Of a stretch of DNA of 64,000 nucleotides, positions 39,587-49,666 are shown one piece after another; within the stretch, counting starts at the first letter, position 1, and every line of letters begins with the position of its first letter. The stretch is from Nodosilinea sp. E11. GTDB lineage: Bacteria; Cyanobacteriota; Cyanobacteriia; Phormidesmidales; Phormidesmidaceae. Location of the stretch: assembly GCF_032813545.1 (NCBI RefSeq), contig NZ_CP136520.1, positions 2,784,001-2,848,000 on the forward strand, read 5' to 3'. A program made the translations under genes and the position numbers. The notes beneath the pieces are model-generated. The model searched no databases. It worked only from the letters and a program-made list of their open reading frames with translations, and was not told the origin of the DNA.

Positions 39587-40801
39587 ATGGCCTCAGCTGA
39601 TCCCTCGCGCTTGCCCCTGCGGTTTTGGATTGCCGCCCTGGTAGCGTTCATCAATGCGGTGGGGTTCACGCTGATTATTCCCTTGATTTATCCCTATGCG
39701 GTAGAGTTTGGCCTCAGCGATTTTCAGGCCAGCCTGTTAACGACGGCCTATGCAGCAGCGCAGTTTGTGGCGACGCCGATCTTGGGGCGGCTGTCAGACC
39801 GCACGGGCCGCAAGCCGCTGCTGATTCTCAGTCTGCTGGGTACGGTGGCTGCGAATCTGATGGCGGGGCTGGCCCCGGTGGCCTGGGTGCTGTTTGCAGC
39901 CCGCTTGCTCGACGGCATTACCGGGGGCAATACCTCGATCGCCCAGGCGATCGTCAGCGATATCACCACTCCAGATCAGCGGGCGCGGGCCTACGGCATT
40001 TTTGGGGCGGTATTTCGACTGGGGTTTGTGGTGGGGCCACCGCTGAGCTATGTAGCGCAGCTGGTACCGCCGCTGCCGGGGTTTACCAGTTTGGGCATGG
40101 GGTTTTTGTTTTCGGCAGCGATCGCGCTATTTGCCACCGTGGTCTGCCTGGTGCTGCTGCCCGAAACCCTGGAAACTGGCTCCGACCGGTTTCAAATCTC
40201 CTGGCGCGATTTTGGCTTTGATCGCCTGGCGCGATCGGCCAGCGATAGGCGGTTTGGTCGCATTTTTTGGCTCACCTTCTTTAGCGGCTTTACCTTTACG
40301 ATCTTCACCTTTGCGTTTCAGCCTTTCTTTCTCAATGTGCTGGGGCAAGATGCCCGTAACCTGGCGATCATGTTTGCGGCAGTAGGCGTCATCGGCTTTG
40401 TCACCCAGGTGTTTGCCCTAGAACCCCTGCGGCGGCGGTTGGCCCTGGTGCAGATTTTGGTAGGGGCGCTGGCGGCGCGAGGCATTTTGTTTTTGCTGAT
40501 GCCCGCGTTTCCGAATATTGTGGCCTTTGCAGCGATCGCTGTGGTCTTCAGCGCCGTCAACTCGTTCCCGATGCCGCTGATCGATGCCCTGCTGTCGCTC
40601 AATAGCGGCCCCCGCGAGCAGGGCGAGGTGATGGGGCTCAATGCCTCGTACCTGAGTATCTCCAATGCAATCGGCCCGGCCACGGCGGGGCTACTGGTCA
40701 GCATCAGCTACAGTTTCCCATTTTGGATTGCCGGAGCGCTGACGCTGCTGACCGCATGGTTTGCGATGACGCTATCGGGACGCGGTACGGCGAAGGCTTA
40801 G
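39587..40801 (+). CDS. MFS transporter, TetA-like drug/proton antiporter type
   Basis: 404 residues with about twelve membrane segments. The motif-A loop GRLSDRTGRKPLLIL lies near 65-80, as in drug:H+ antiporters of the DHA1 family, and the start FVAFINAVGFTLIIPLIYPYA matches TetA-like proteins. It would export a small hydrophobic compound. No regulator adjoins it. Its start is 11 bp from the divergent EEP gene. There is no clear ribosome binding site, and a leaderless or very short leader is possible. Confidence 0.87.
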   Translation: MASADPSRLPLRFWIAALVAFINAVGFTLIIPLIYPYAVEFGLSDFQASLLTTAYAAAQFVATPILGRLSDRTGRKPLLILSLLGTVAANLMAGLAPVAWVLFAARLLDGITGGNTSIAQAIVSDITTPDQRARAYGIFGAVFRLGFVVGPPLSYVAQLVPPLPGFTSLGMGFLFSAAIALFATVVCLVLLPETLETGSDRFQISWRDFGFDRLARSASDRRFGRIFWLTFFSGFTFTIFTFAFQPFFLNVLGQDARNLAIMFAAVGVIGFVTQVFALEPLRRRLALVQILVGALAARGILFLLMPAFPNIVAFAAIAVVFSAVNSFPMPLIDALLSLNSGPREQGEVMGLNASYLSISNAIGPATAGLLVSISYSFPFWIAGALTLLTAWFAMTLSGRGTAKA

Positions 40802-41499
40802 TCTGGCCGACGCCCTATCCTTTGATTGCTGTCCCAGACTCCAGCACCTTAAACAGCAGCCCTGCCCTAAGCGATCGGGCCAGTCCATTAGGTGCAGTGG
40901 AATTATCCCAAATCCGAATTACATAACCCCGATTTCCAGAAGGCCAAACCGTAGAGGCGAATGCCATTCCCCCTGCTGAATCGGGGATAACTAAGCAGGA
41001 TTAAGCATTAGTCCTGTGGACGAAACTCTAACTGAATTTTTGAGCTTCTTTGCAAGCGTTGAGCTACTCGTCAAGCAAAGAATAGTTGAAACACTCTCAA
41101 TTTGCATCATACATACAAAGTCTCTTAGCCAATGCTTCATTAATGAGCATATAAACTGTCGCCTTTTTTGAAGTGAATTCAACCAATCATTGAACTGAAT
41201 AATTAGCATATAGCTTTAGCCAGCCTAATTGGGACATCCAGAGGTCTCAAGAACGTTCAAACGTTCAAACGCTCTCGAGGTTTCTGGGTGTGTTAACCCA
41301 GGTGACTATGGCTATAAAACTGAATTGACCACCAAAGCCTAATCAAAGTGTGTTAAGGCTTTTCTGGTTTATTTTGAGAAAAAACTGTATCGAGATAGAT
41401 TGGCGGCAGGCCCTCTATTAAGCTGTTATACTCTAATTGTTAGCCGCTCATTTGTGACAGATGACCTCAGTTAACCAGTAATAAATTCAGGCAAAACCC
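40802..41499. other. Intergenic region with repeat copy D
   Basis: About 700 bases. The left part contains the dispersed repeat (see 40904). The right part is A+T-rich, includes a short direct repeat (GTTCAAAC twice near 41255), and presumably the promoter of the fasciclin gene. No gene is supportable. Confidence 0.4.
40904..41003 (+). repeat. Dispersed 105-bp intergenic repeat, copy D
   Basis: Starts ATCCCAAATCCGAATT and runs to AGCAGGATTA. It matches copies A and G along its full length (CCCGATTTCC, then GGCCAAACCGTAG, then CTGCTGAATCGGGG). The core hairpin is degenerate here (GAGGCGAATGCCATTCCCCC). Confidence 0.72.
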
Positions 41500-41901
41500 A
41501 TGGCTAACATTGTAGATACTGCCGTAAGCGCAGGTTCATTTAATACCTTAGTGGCTGCTGTTAAAGCTGCTGGTTTAGTCGATACTCTCAAGGGCACAGG
41601 CCCATTTACCGTCTTTGCGCCCACAGATGATGCTTTTGCTAAACTCCCAGCGGGCACCGTGGATGCGCTTCTAAAGGATGTGCCTAAACTTAAGAAAATT
41701 CTTACCTACCACGTCGTTTCCGGCAAGGTCATGGCAGCAGATGTGACCAAGATGACTTCAGCTACCACCGTTGAAGGTTCTGATGTCAAAATTGATGCCT
41801 CTAAAGGTGTCAAAATTAACGACTCCACGGTAACTACAGCTGATGTGGCCGCCGACAATGGTGTTATTCACATCATTGATACTGTGCTTATCCCTGCATA
41901 G
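41500..41901 (+). CDS. Fasciclin (FAS1) domain protein
   Basis: 133 residues, one FAS1 domain and nothing else. It has the conserved H1 ([17 protein letters not shown]) and H2 ([15 protein letters not shown]) boxes and YHVVSGKV between. No signal peptide is evident, unlike most cell-surface FAS1 proteins, though cytoplasmic-looking single-domain forms are common in cyanobacteria. FAS1 domains bind other proteins or sugars. The gene stands alone. Confidence 0.9.
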   Translation: MANIVDTAVSAGSFNTLVAAVKAAGLVDTLKGTGPFTVFAPTDDAFAKLPAGTVDALLKDVPKLKKILTYHVVSGKVMAADVTKMTSATTVEGSDVKIDASKGVKINDSTVTTADVAADNGVIHIIDTVLIPA

Positions 41902-42010
41902 TAGGCAATCGACTTAGGTTTAAGAGGAGCGATCCCTTAAACCCAGTTTTCTAACCCTGGGGCTGACCCAGCTTTAGGGTATAACCCTGGAATCTGTGGC
42001 AGAGAGACAT

Positions 42011-45000
42011 CTAAGCCACATCTCCCAGGGTTTTCTCAAAAGAATCTTCTCCAGTTTCGACTTCACCCAGTACGGTGAGGAACTGCAGCCCCATAGCAAT
42101 GTAGGTGGCGCACTGGGTCGGCGGTAGCCGATAGAACGACTGCCAGGCGGCGGCTTTGTCAGACTCGTAGGCCCCAAGGCGATCGGGCTGCTGGTCGAGC
42201 CAGCCGAGGCGTACGGCGTGGCCGATCAGCACATCGAGGTAGATGTGGTCTTCAAAGTAAAGGTCGGAGTTGACCTTAAAGATTTCGCCCATCTCCCGCA
42301 GGGCCTCAAGGTTGAGGTGGCGATACTCCGGAGCCTGGATTTTGTTGAGCAGGTGGGTAATGTAGCGCTCGAAGTTTTGTTCGCCAGGGGTCATCTCCGA
42401 GAGAATGCGATCGCTATCGAGGCGGTTTTTGCGATCGAACTTATTGCCAATCACAATCCCCTTAGAGTGCTTTAGCACCTCCCAGACCTGGGTATAAAAT
42501 CCTTCGGAGATCCGGGCAATTTCGCCATCAATCACGCGCTTGCGCCACCAGTCGATCGGTTCAGCTTCGGCTGCTTCGGCCTCCTCAGGCTCAATGTCGT
42601 CGGGTAACACCTTCCAGTTAATGGGGTTGTGAGGCTTGACATGCAGCGACTCCCGTCGAAAGACCGACTGGTTGAGCCCATCAAACCCGGCCAGCACTTG
42701 GCGCAGGCGAGTTTTGAGCTCAAAGGGGCTGAGCTCGATGAGCTGGCCGTAGGCCTCATCTTGGGGAATACCCCGCTCCCGAGCCAGTTCGCTCGTAATC
42801 AGCAGCAACAAATACCCCACTCGCAGAGTCATGAGCCCGTTGAACAGAGTGGGTTCGGCCTTAATTAAAATGCTCAGGTCAATTAAGACTTCTTGGGTAA
42901 GCACATGGTCGCGCACGTCATCGCCGCAGAACGTGCGAATTTTATCGACAATTTCGCTATGGCCCATCGGCTCGGTAATCAGCGAGGCCTCACTGTAAGA
43001 CTTGCCCACCGAAATCTGCTTTTGACGCACTAGCAGCTCGGTAACGGCATCTGACAGCGTAATATCGGCTTTGCCCAGCAGCCCGGCTGCCCGGCGCAAA
43101 ATTCCCCACTGTTCGAGCTGGCTGGCCTTAGCGTAGACCTCATCGAGCAAGTCTTCGACGGTGACCGCATGGTTGGGGCCACCAAAGCCCGTGTCAAAGC
43201 CATTGCCGTGCAGGTGTTGCAGGGTACTGAGCAGCTCTAACTGTTCGTAAATGTTGTTTGAGTCGCGCAGTTGAGTCAGCAGCCGATCGAGATCGGTTTC
43301 GTGCTCCACGTCGTATTCTTCAATCAGGGAGAGGGGGCCGTCGTGGCCAGGCTCAAAGCCCAAATAGGAGGTCCACAGGGGGGCATAGCCCACGGAGATA
43401 GTGCCCAGCTGATACCCGTTGACGTTTTCGACTCGCTCTAGGTTGGTCGTCATCATGAGCTGGTGCAGGGGGCCAAGCTTGACCGGCACGTGGTCGCAGC
43501 GATCGTCCTGCAGTTCTTGCATCAGCGCCATCAGCGGCGATTCGTAGATCGGTTTGCGACCCAGCTGAAACATAGTGTGGGTGAGCAGCAGTGTTACCGT
43601 GGGGCGACCCGGCTCGCGCCAGTGGTCGTAGATATAGGCCAGCTCACTGCGAATTTGAGCCACTAAAAAGTGATAGTCGAGGGTGAGATAAAACCGCTGC
43701 TGGTCTAAGAACGACGGCACAAATACCACCGACTTGCCCTTGATCCGAAAAATACGGGCGGTGGTGAGGCTGCGTAACCGACGCACCGGACGACCGCTGA
43801 GCCCCAGCTTGTCGTTCTTGCCAATTTCGGCGTAGATCGACGACAGCTCACTGGCGGGAAATACCTGTACCGGAGCAATCTCTTCTAGGGTTTGGGTGGG
43901 TAGGCCGTAGGTAGCCAACTCCATTTGCAGCGCCTTATCTTCGGCCAGCAGCGCTATCTGCACCACCGGGTAGCGATGGTCACCCAAAGCGCGATACCGC
44001 CCCAGAGGGTCGATATCGCTGGGTTTAAGCAACCCGTCAGAGAGCAGCTGCCCCAGCAGATACAGGCTTTGGGCCCACACCAGAGGCAGGTTGTCGTTAG
44101 GCAGGCGGGTCTGGCTGCCGGGCTTAGCCCGCTCGGCCTCGATCTTGTCGGCGGGTACGTAGTACAGCTCAGGCAGCAGGCCCACCCCATCGCGCTCGAC
44201 CTCTAGGGCCGCCAGCCGCTCTTGATAGAACTGGATCTGGTCTTTATCGCCGGCAAACAGACTGTCTAGCCACAGGTAGGTAAAGAACAGCGGCCACTCA
44301 CACTCAATGTGCTCAAACTGGCGCAGTTCTTCGGGCTCGTAGTGCAGCCGCGTAGTGTCTTCGATCACCGCCTGGTGACCGTCGCGCAAAAACCGCTTGC
44401 AGCCGTAACGCCCCTGGAGCTTATCGACAATCTTCTGCCGGGTCTTGCGGGCCAAATCGGCATCGTCGATCGCAAAGGCAGGGTAGCCAATCACGTTGAG
44501 CAGGGCAGCATCGACCTCCTTAGAGCCAGATTCTCGCGGCAGCATCGACTCTAGGGTGATACGGGCGCGGGCAATCTCGTCGGTGAGTACATGGATGGTG
44601 GAGGATTGCCCGCCGCGCATGCCAAACAGGTTGAACCCTCGTAGCGCTTCTAGAGCTGCCTTGGCCAACCCCACAGAGCTGGCGTTGAGTTCCGGCTTGC
44701 CGTGGTTCATTTTGTTGCCCCGCTCCCAGATGCCGTAGTCGGGGGTGCGGTAGGCCCGGCCAATGTAATAGACCAGGTTTTGCACAAAGTTGACTTCATC
44801 CTGGGTGAAGATGATTTGCAGCCCCGAAGCGGTCATCTGAGCCAGCATCAGCAAATACACCGAGGTGGCATCGATTTGCAGGTGGCCCCACTCGTCGTCG
44901 CCCACCACCGGTAGCCCAGTGCCCGTGTCGTACTTGGCGTGCAGCGCCTGTAGCGGATCCTGCCGTTCTTTGAATCGTTCTACCTTCTCAGCCTGGCGCA

Positions 45001-45283
45001 GCATGGCTTGCAACAGCCCGCGCATCAGCTTGACTACGCTCTGCTCTAGCTCAACCGTGCGGCCCCGGTCGTCGTCGAGGTGGCGGTAGGCCAGCGCTAC
45101 CCCCCACACCGCCAAAATGCTGAAGACGTTGTCACGCACCCAGGCGTCGGTGTAGTTGCCATGCACATTCACCGCTGTGCTGGCCGGTAAAAGGCCGCTC
45201 ACCGGGTGCTGCCGCGACAAAATCACGGTTTTGACCTGCTGGTAGTAGCGATCGAGCTGCTCTTGAAGGGCGGCTGAAGACAT
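42011..45283 (-). CDS. GH15-like protein related to phosphorylase kinase alpha/beta subunits
   Basis: 1090 residues from the ATG at 45283 (an in-frame TTG at 45295 is less likely). Residues 1-420 (YTDAWVRDNVFSILAVWG, WGHLQIDATSVYLLMLAQ, GIWERGNKMNHGKPELNAS) form an (alpha/alpha)6 barrel like glucoamylase GH15 domains, as in eukaryotic phosphorylase b kinase alpha and beta. The remaining 650 residues are helical and also resemble the regulatory part of those proteins. The WERG and GHLQID segments suggest a retained carbohydrate site. A role in glycogen metabolism is a reasonable inference; enzymatic activity is uncertain. It is a single-gene unit. Confidence 0.82.
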   Translation of the reverse strand: MSSAALQEQLDRYYQQVKTVILSRQHPVSGLLPASTAVNVHGNYTDAWVRDNVFSILAVWGVALAYRHLDDDRGRTVELEQSVVKLMRGLLQAMLRQAEKVERFKERQDPLQALHAKYDTGTGLPVVGDDEWGHLQIDATSVYLLMLAQMTASGLQIIFTQDEVNFVQNLVYYIGRAYRTPDYGIWERGNKMNHGKPELNASSVGLAKAALEALRGFNLFGMRGGQSSTIHVLTDEIARARITLESMLPRESGSKEVDAALLNVIGYPAFAIDDADLARKTRQKIVDKLQGRYGCKRFLRDGHQAVIEDTTRLHYEPEELRQFEHIECEWPLFFTYLWLDSLFAGDKDQIQFYQERLAALEVERDGVGLLPELYYVPADKIEAERAKPGSQTRLPNDNLPLVWAQSLYLLGQLLSDGLLKPSDIDPLGRYRALGDHRYPVVQIALLAEDKALQMELATYGLPTQTLEEIAPVQVFPASELSSIYAEIGKNDKLGLSGRPVRRLRSLTTARIFRIKGKSVVFVPSFLDQQRFYLTLDYHFLVAQIRSELAYIYDHWREPGRPTVTLLLTHTMFQLGRKPIYESPLMALMQELQDDRCDHVPVKLGPLHQLMMTTNLERVENVNGYQLGTISVGYAPLWTSYLGFEPGHDGPLSLIEEYDVEHETDLDRLLTQLRDSNNIYEQLELLSTLQHLHGNGFDTGFGGPNHAVTVEDLLDEVYAKASQLEQWGILRRAAGLLGKADITLSDAVTELLVRQKQISVGKSYSEASLITEPMGHSEIVDKIRTFCGDDVRDHVLTQEVLIDLSILIKAEPTLFNGLMTLRVGYLLLLITSELARERGIPQDEAYGQLIELSPFELKTRLRQVLAGFDGLNQSVFRRESLHVKPHNPINWKVLPDDIEPEEAEAAEAEPIDWWRKRVIDGEIARISEGFYTQVWEVLKHSKGIVIGNKFDRKNRLDSDRILSEMTPGEQNFERYITHLLNKIQAPEYRHLNLEALREMGEIFKVNSDLYFEDHIYLDVLIGHAVRLGWLDQQPDRLGAYESDKAAAWQSFYRLPPTQCATYIAMGLQFLTVLGEVETGEDSFEKTLGDVA

Positions 45284-45836
45284 AGGCGACGGCAAGGAGA
45301 ACGACAGGGACAGAAATTAATCGGGTTTTAACCCACTCTAGGGGCAATTGACCAGAGAGCCGTCATGGAGATTACAGAATTCTGATGATTGAGCAGGGAG
45401 CCTGCTACGCAGAAGTCTGAAATGCACCCTTGGCTCTAGGGCGTGTCATCAATTCCGGCTAAAATCCTGATCCTATCAGCGTTGCGCCGCTCGACCAAAC
45501 TACAGGCTAGAGGCTGTAACGACGACTCTTGGGCATCGGCGATCCGTTGAGCGCAAGACTGTTGAGTGCAAGACTTCTACACTTTGACGCACCGATTGAC
45601 TGGCACCCATAGCTGTAGGTTGGGCGGTACATTGGCAGAACCCAACAAACCCGAATTGGTCGTTGGGTGACCCTTCGTTTCACCTGGCTACCCCCAGTTG
45701 AGCTGGGGAAATACCGTTTGCCCCTACGCCAGCCTCCTGTTTGGCATCGGGGTTATGGGATTTGGATTGGCTCTAAAACATAGGTTTTGATCGTTGGGGG
45801 TGCCGCGTCAGCGGCATGGACGCTTGGTGTTAATAG
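45284..45836. other. Intergenic region with degenerate repeats
   Basis: About 550 bases between two leftward genes. It contains a TAGGTTGGG...CCCAACA inverted pair near 45616-45648, a repeat type common in cyanobacteria, and a decayed copy of the 105-bp repeat near 45685-45772. No gene is supportable. Confidence 0.45.
45685..45772 (-). repeat. Dispersed intergenic repeat, degenerate copy E
   Basis: Minus-strand reading gives CCAATCCAAATCCCATAACC, then CCCGATGCC, later CGTAGGGGC and CTGGGGGTAGCCAGG, which follow the order of the repeat but with many changes. Less certain than the other copies. Confidence 0.45.
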
Positions 45837-46745
45837 CTAACCTTGGGGCAGGGTATCTAGCCAGTCGGTCAGCAGGGGGTTGACGACTTCGGGGCGCTCG
45901 TCGTGGGGGCAGTGGCCGGTGTTGGGGATGCTGTGGAAGGTGACCAGGCCAGGACGGGCCACTTCTTCGGCCAGCTTGCGGTAAATGTCGGCTCCTTTGA
46001 TCGGCGTCCAGGGGTCATTTTCGCCCCAGAGCACCAGCAGGGGCTGGGTGATGTGGGGCAGCAGGTCGTCGGGCTTTGGCCCCGGCGGTGCGGTGACAAT
46101 CGAGGCAAATACCTTCTGCGCAGTGGGTTTGCAGGCGGGGGTGTAGATCATGTCGATCAGCTCGTCGGTGACGGCGGCGCGATCGCGGTAGACCTGCTGA
46201 AGTGAGCTGCGAATGCGGCCCTTGCGGCGCACCTGATTAAACACCAGTGGCCCTACCTTGGGGGAACTCACCAGCCAGGTAAAGGCTCCCATAATCCAGG
46301 TTAGGGGCGGGTAAAGTTCTTCAGGGCGGTGGTTGAGGCCCCCAGCGCAGTTGAGCACGGCCCCAGCCCTCGCCTTATCGGGGTGATTGGCCAGCATCAT
46401 CAGGGTGAGCAGGCCACCGATGGAGTTGCCGACGTAGATGGCGGGGGTGCCGATAAACTCGGCCCAAAATTCGGCCAGCAGGTCTTGCCAGAGATCCAGG
46501 GTGTAGGGCAGCTCGGGCTGGTCGGAGTCGCCAAAGCCCAGCAGGTCGATCGCATAGACCTGGTGCCCCGCCGCCGCTAAAGCGGGAATATTCTTGCGCC
46601 AGTGGCCTAGGGATGCGCCAAAACCGTGAATAAGAACGATGGGGGTGCCTTCACCCGCTACGGTGTAGGCGATCGCATGGCCTCGCCAAGTCCAGGTGTG
46701 CTTTTTGAGCGAGGCTAGCGACAGAGAGACCAGTTCAGCAACCAT
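45837..46745 (-). CDS. Alpha/beta fold hydrolase
   Basis: 302 residues. Oxyanion region LIHGFGASLGHWRKN near 38-52, nucleophile elbow YVGNSIGGL with S108, catalytic acid in LWGENDPWTP near 245 and histidine in NTGHCPHDERPE near 280. It belongs to the broad group with haloalkane-dehalogenase-like folds that includes plant pheophytinase-type enzymes. Cyanobacteria have several such paralogues, most with unknown substrates. There is no signal peptide. It is read leftward, about 200 bp downstream of the glycosyltransferase gene end. Confidence 0.88.
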   Translation of the reverse strand: MVAELVSLSLASLKKHTWTWRGHAIAYTVAGEGTPIVLIHGFGASLGHWRKNIPALAAAGHQVYAIDLLGFGDSDQPELPYTLDLWQDLLAEFWAEFIGTPAIYVGNSIGGLLTLMMLANHPDKARAGAVLNCAGGLNHRPEELYPPLTWIMGAFTWLVSSPKVGPLVFNQVRRKGRIRSSLQQVYRDRAAVTDELIDMIYTPACKPTAQKVFASIVTAPPGPKPDDLLPHITQPLLVLWGENDPWTPIKGADIYRKLAEEVARPGLVTFHSIPNTGHCPHDERPEVVNPLLTDWLDTLPQG

Positions 46746-46957
46746 AGACAGAGATGTAACGAAGTGTGACTATGATTAATCATACAAGGTTGGGTCAGGC
46801 AGGAGTTTTAGACTCGTCTGCGATCCAAGTAGGGCACTTGATGATCTAGTGATGCGAATCACCTCGCCTGCGATCGCATCACAAACCGGCTAACGTCTGA
46901 TTAATGGTCTCTGTTGTCTCGATCTTGGGCAGGGTCTAAGCAGGATAAGCGGTTCAG

Positions 46958-48253
46958 CTAACTTTGCACTGCTGGCTTGGCGTGGGAACTTGCAAGTTTA
47001 GGCTGGTTTTCAGCGATCGCCTCCTCAAACACTTCAATCACGCGCTCGACCTTGGCATCCCAGTCAAAGTAACTGGTTCGCACCCGCTCTAAACTTGCTT
47101 TCCCCATCTGCTGGCGCAATTCTGGTGACTCCGCCAGACGAATCATCGCTTCTGCCAGTCCATTGACAAAGTCTTCTTTCGAAGTCAGGTCAACCAGAAT
47201 GCCACAGCTAGAATCTGCATAATCTCCAGGCCCTGCCCAATTAGCTGCAATCACAGGCATTCCAACTGCCATCGCTTCTAGCATGGCGCATCCACCACAA
47301 TCGCGGATCGCAGGCACCATATAAACATCACATTCACGAATCAGATCGGTGGCCTGCTTTAGTGGAACCCAACCATAAAAGTTAACCTTATCTTGAATCT
47401 GAAGAGTAGCAACCTGGGCCTGTGTTGCTTCCATTAATTCGCCACTGCCAATCAGCTCTAGAACTGAGTTTGTCCGTTCCGCCACCTGTTTAAATGCTTC
47501 CACCAAAAATGGAATCCCTTTCTGGTCTACAAATCGTGCCATGTAGACAAACCGAGTAGGGCTATCTGGATGGGACTCTGGGCGTTCTGAAGGTTGCCAC
47601 AGGCTCAGGTCTACGCCACTTTCTACCACCTCGTATACTTTACCTTTAGTCCCTTTGGGCAAAGCCTTGGCTGTACGACTGTTGGCAACCAGCAATATCT
47701 CTGCTTGCAACTTACCAGGAATGAGCCAATTTAAGACCTCAGCGGCGGCACGACCCAAGTAGGTAGAAAGACGCGTGACTGGGGATTCTAGGTAACGAAA
47801 TGCAGGAGGGAAGTCTAGTCCACCACACATAGGACCAATAACCACGGGTGCTCCCACACCGTACATGAAGCTGATTGATTTAGGGGAAATAGGCGTAGGT
47901 GAGTAAACTAACTCAATATCAAATTTCTGAACTAATTGTTTGACCAGACTACGTGACCGACTTTGAGTACTCATGTAAATGAGCGGACCCAGGATCATAT
48001 CTCGAAGCCAAAATGGAGCCCATACGCCAATTTTGGAGATTAAAGCCTGTATCCAAGAATCTTTAATGAAGTAAATCTTCTGGAAAACCAGTTCATCTGG
48101 ATAACGTTCACGCAATTCCTTACGAATCCTTTCATGACAAACCAACCAGACATCCACGTTATTCGCTCGCAAGCGATCGAAATAGTAGAGCGGCAAACCA
48201 GCTTCTCCACTCATTGACAATGACGCATTTTCAGTCGCGATTACGATCCTCAT
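46958..48253 (-). CDS. Glycosyltransferase, GT4-like (GT-B fold)
   Basis: 431 residues from the ATG at 48253, which has an AGGAT ribosome binding site; the longer GTG frame from 48322 is unlikely. The N-terminal domain starts MRIVIATENASLSMSGEAGL and includes the YSPTPISPKS segment. The C-terminal donor domain has FVYMARFVDQKGIPFLVEAF, VPAIRDCGGCAMLEAMAVGM and PVIAANWAGPGDYAD, as in GT4 retaining enzymes using nucleotide sugars. It is the last gene of a leftward polysaccharide run (epimerase, DegT aminotransferase, this gene), separated from the aminotransferase by about 260 bp that could hold its own promoter. Confidence 0.88.
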   Translation of the reverse strand: MRIVIATENASLSMSGEAGLPLYYFDRLRANNVDVWLVCHERIRKELRERYPDELVFQKIYFIKDSWIQALISKIGVWAPFWLRDMILGPLIYMSTQSRSRSLVKQLVQKFDIELVYSPTPISPKSISFMYGVGAPVVIGPMCGGLDFPPAFRYLESPVTRLSTYLGRAAAEVLNWLIPGKLQAEILLVANSRTAKALPKGTKGKVYEVVESGVDLSLWQPSERPESHPDSPTRFVYMARFVDQKGIPFLVEAFKQVAERTNSVLELIGSGELMEATQAQVATLQIQDKVNFYGWVPLKQATDLIRECDVYMVPAIRDCGGCAMLEAMAVGMPVIAANWAGPGDYADSSCGILVDLTSKEDFVNGLAEAMIRLAESPELRQQMGKASLERVRTSYFDWDAKVERVIEVFEEAIAENQPKLASSHAKPAVQS

Positions 48254-48514
48254 TGTTTTTATCCTATACCTTTCAAAATTACTTCCAAAGCTATTCCAAG
48301 AGCGAATCTTGGTTTTGCTCACTGCCTCAGATCATGCACTAACTGACAACTCATGACGCTGTTATGCAAAATGAGAATTATTAGCATAGCAACTGCTTAA
48401 AGAGGCTAATGATTCTATTTCTTACTTTTTTATTTGGCGAAAAAAATTCACAATGCTGATGCTTTTTGGCCAACAAAACACTCCCTAAATCTAAATGGGG
48501 AGATTGCTAATTCC
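48254..48514. other. Gap inside the polysaccharide run
   Basis: About 260 A+T-rich bases between the aminotransferase and glycosyltransferase genes. It contains no supportable gene. A separate promoter here would let the glycosyltransferase be expressed apart from the two coupled genes. Confidence 0.35.
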
Positions 48515-49666
48515 TCACTGTTGGTGCCATTGCAATATGGCTTCAGCCGTTCGCTGTACCGCTTCGGTGGTGAGAAACGGATGCATCGGCAAACTCAGAA
48601 TGTTGTGGCAGAGTTGCTCCGTAACGGGCAACCCTCGCCGACCAAGCGGCACTCTCGATTGGTATGCTGGCTGCAGATGAACCGGAGCCGGGTAGTGAAT
48701 GGCCGTCCCAATCTGGTGGCTATCTAGAAAATGTCTCAGGCTATCCCGTGCCGACCCTTGCACCACGTATTGATGATAAACGTGGGTTACATCTCCTTGG
48801 AGTTGAGGCAGTTGCAGTGGTAACCCCACAAAAGAGTCATTGTACTGTTGGGCAACGGACTGGCGAGCGGCATTATCTGCATCCAAAGAGCGCAACTTGA
48901 CCCGCAGGATGGCAGCCTGAATCGGATCCAGACGTGTATTCGTGCCAGGAATATCGCTGATGTAACGTTTGCGCCAACCATATTGACGCAAGACCGAAAC
49001 CGCCTCTGCTAAAACGGCATCACTGGTGACTACAATGCCAGCGTCACCTAGGGCACCTAAATTTTTAGTGGGATAGAGACTGAAAGCAGCTAGGTGCCCC
49101 CAGGTACCAATCTTGCGCCCATCTAGGGTTGCGCCATGAGCCTGAGCACAGTCCTCGATTACAAATAGGTCATGGCGGTTAGCAAGTTCCATGACGGCAG
49201 GCATATTCGCCGGATGGCCATACAAGTGAACGGGCACAATTGCTTTGAGCTTTCCAAGGGAAGGATTTTGATGGACCTGGGCAATCGCGTCTTCTAAACA
49301 TTCTGCGTCCATCGTGAAAGTCACTGGATCGACATCTACCAGAAGCGGTGTTGCCCCAACCCGTTCAATAGCTGCAACGGTCGCCACGGCTGTGTGAGAA
49401 ACTGTGATCACCACATCTCCTGCCCCAATATGGCAAGCTCTCAAAGCCATTTCAATAGCATCTGTTCCATTCGCTAAGCCAATTCCATAGCTGGCACCAA
49501 TGTAAGCAGCAAATTCCTGTTCAAATGCCTCCACTTCCTGCCCCAGGATATAGAAGCCACCATCTAAAACTTGTTGAATTGCAGCATCAATTTCTGCCTT
49601 GTGAGCTAAATAGCCTGCCTTAGGATCGGTTTGCAGAATTGGCTCATATTGATCTACTAAGTTCAT
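48515..49666 (-). CDS. DegT/DnrJ/EryC1 family sugar aminotransferase
   Basis: 383 residues. PLP-binding lysine K201 in SLYPTKNLGALGD, and EDCAQAHGA near 171-179 as in sugar-nucleotide aminotransferases; the substrate segment is NGTDAIEMALRA. It installs an amino group on a keto-sugar nucleotide for surface polysaccharide. Its ATG overlaps the stop of the epimerase gene (ATGA), so the two are translationally coupled. The role in polysaccharide synthesis comes from the family and from the neighbouring glycosyltransferase. Confidence 0.93.
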   Translation of the reverse strand: MNLVDQYEPILQTDPKAGYLAHKAEIDAAIQQVLDGGFYILGQEVEAFEQEFAAYIGASYGIGLANGTDAIEMALRACHIGAGDVVITVSHTAVATVAAIERVGATPLLVDVDPVTFTMDAECLEDAIAQVHQNPSLGKLKAIVPVHLYGHPANMPAVMELANRHDLFVIEDCAQAHGATLDGRKIGTWGHLAAFSLYPTKNLGALGDAGIVVTSDAVLAEAVSVLRQYGWRKRYISDIPGTNTRLDPIQAAILRVKLRSLDADNAARQSVAQQYNDSFVGLPLQLPQLQGDVTHVYHQYVVQGSARDSLRHFLDSHQIGTAIHYPAPVHLQPAYQSRVPLGRRGLPVTEQLCHNILSLPMHPFLTTEAVQRTAEAILQWHQQ

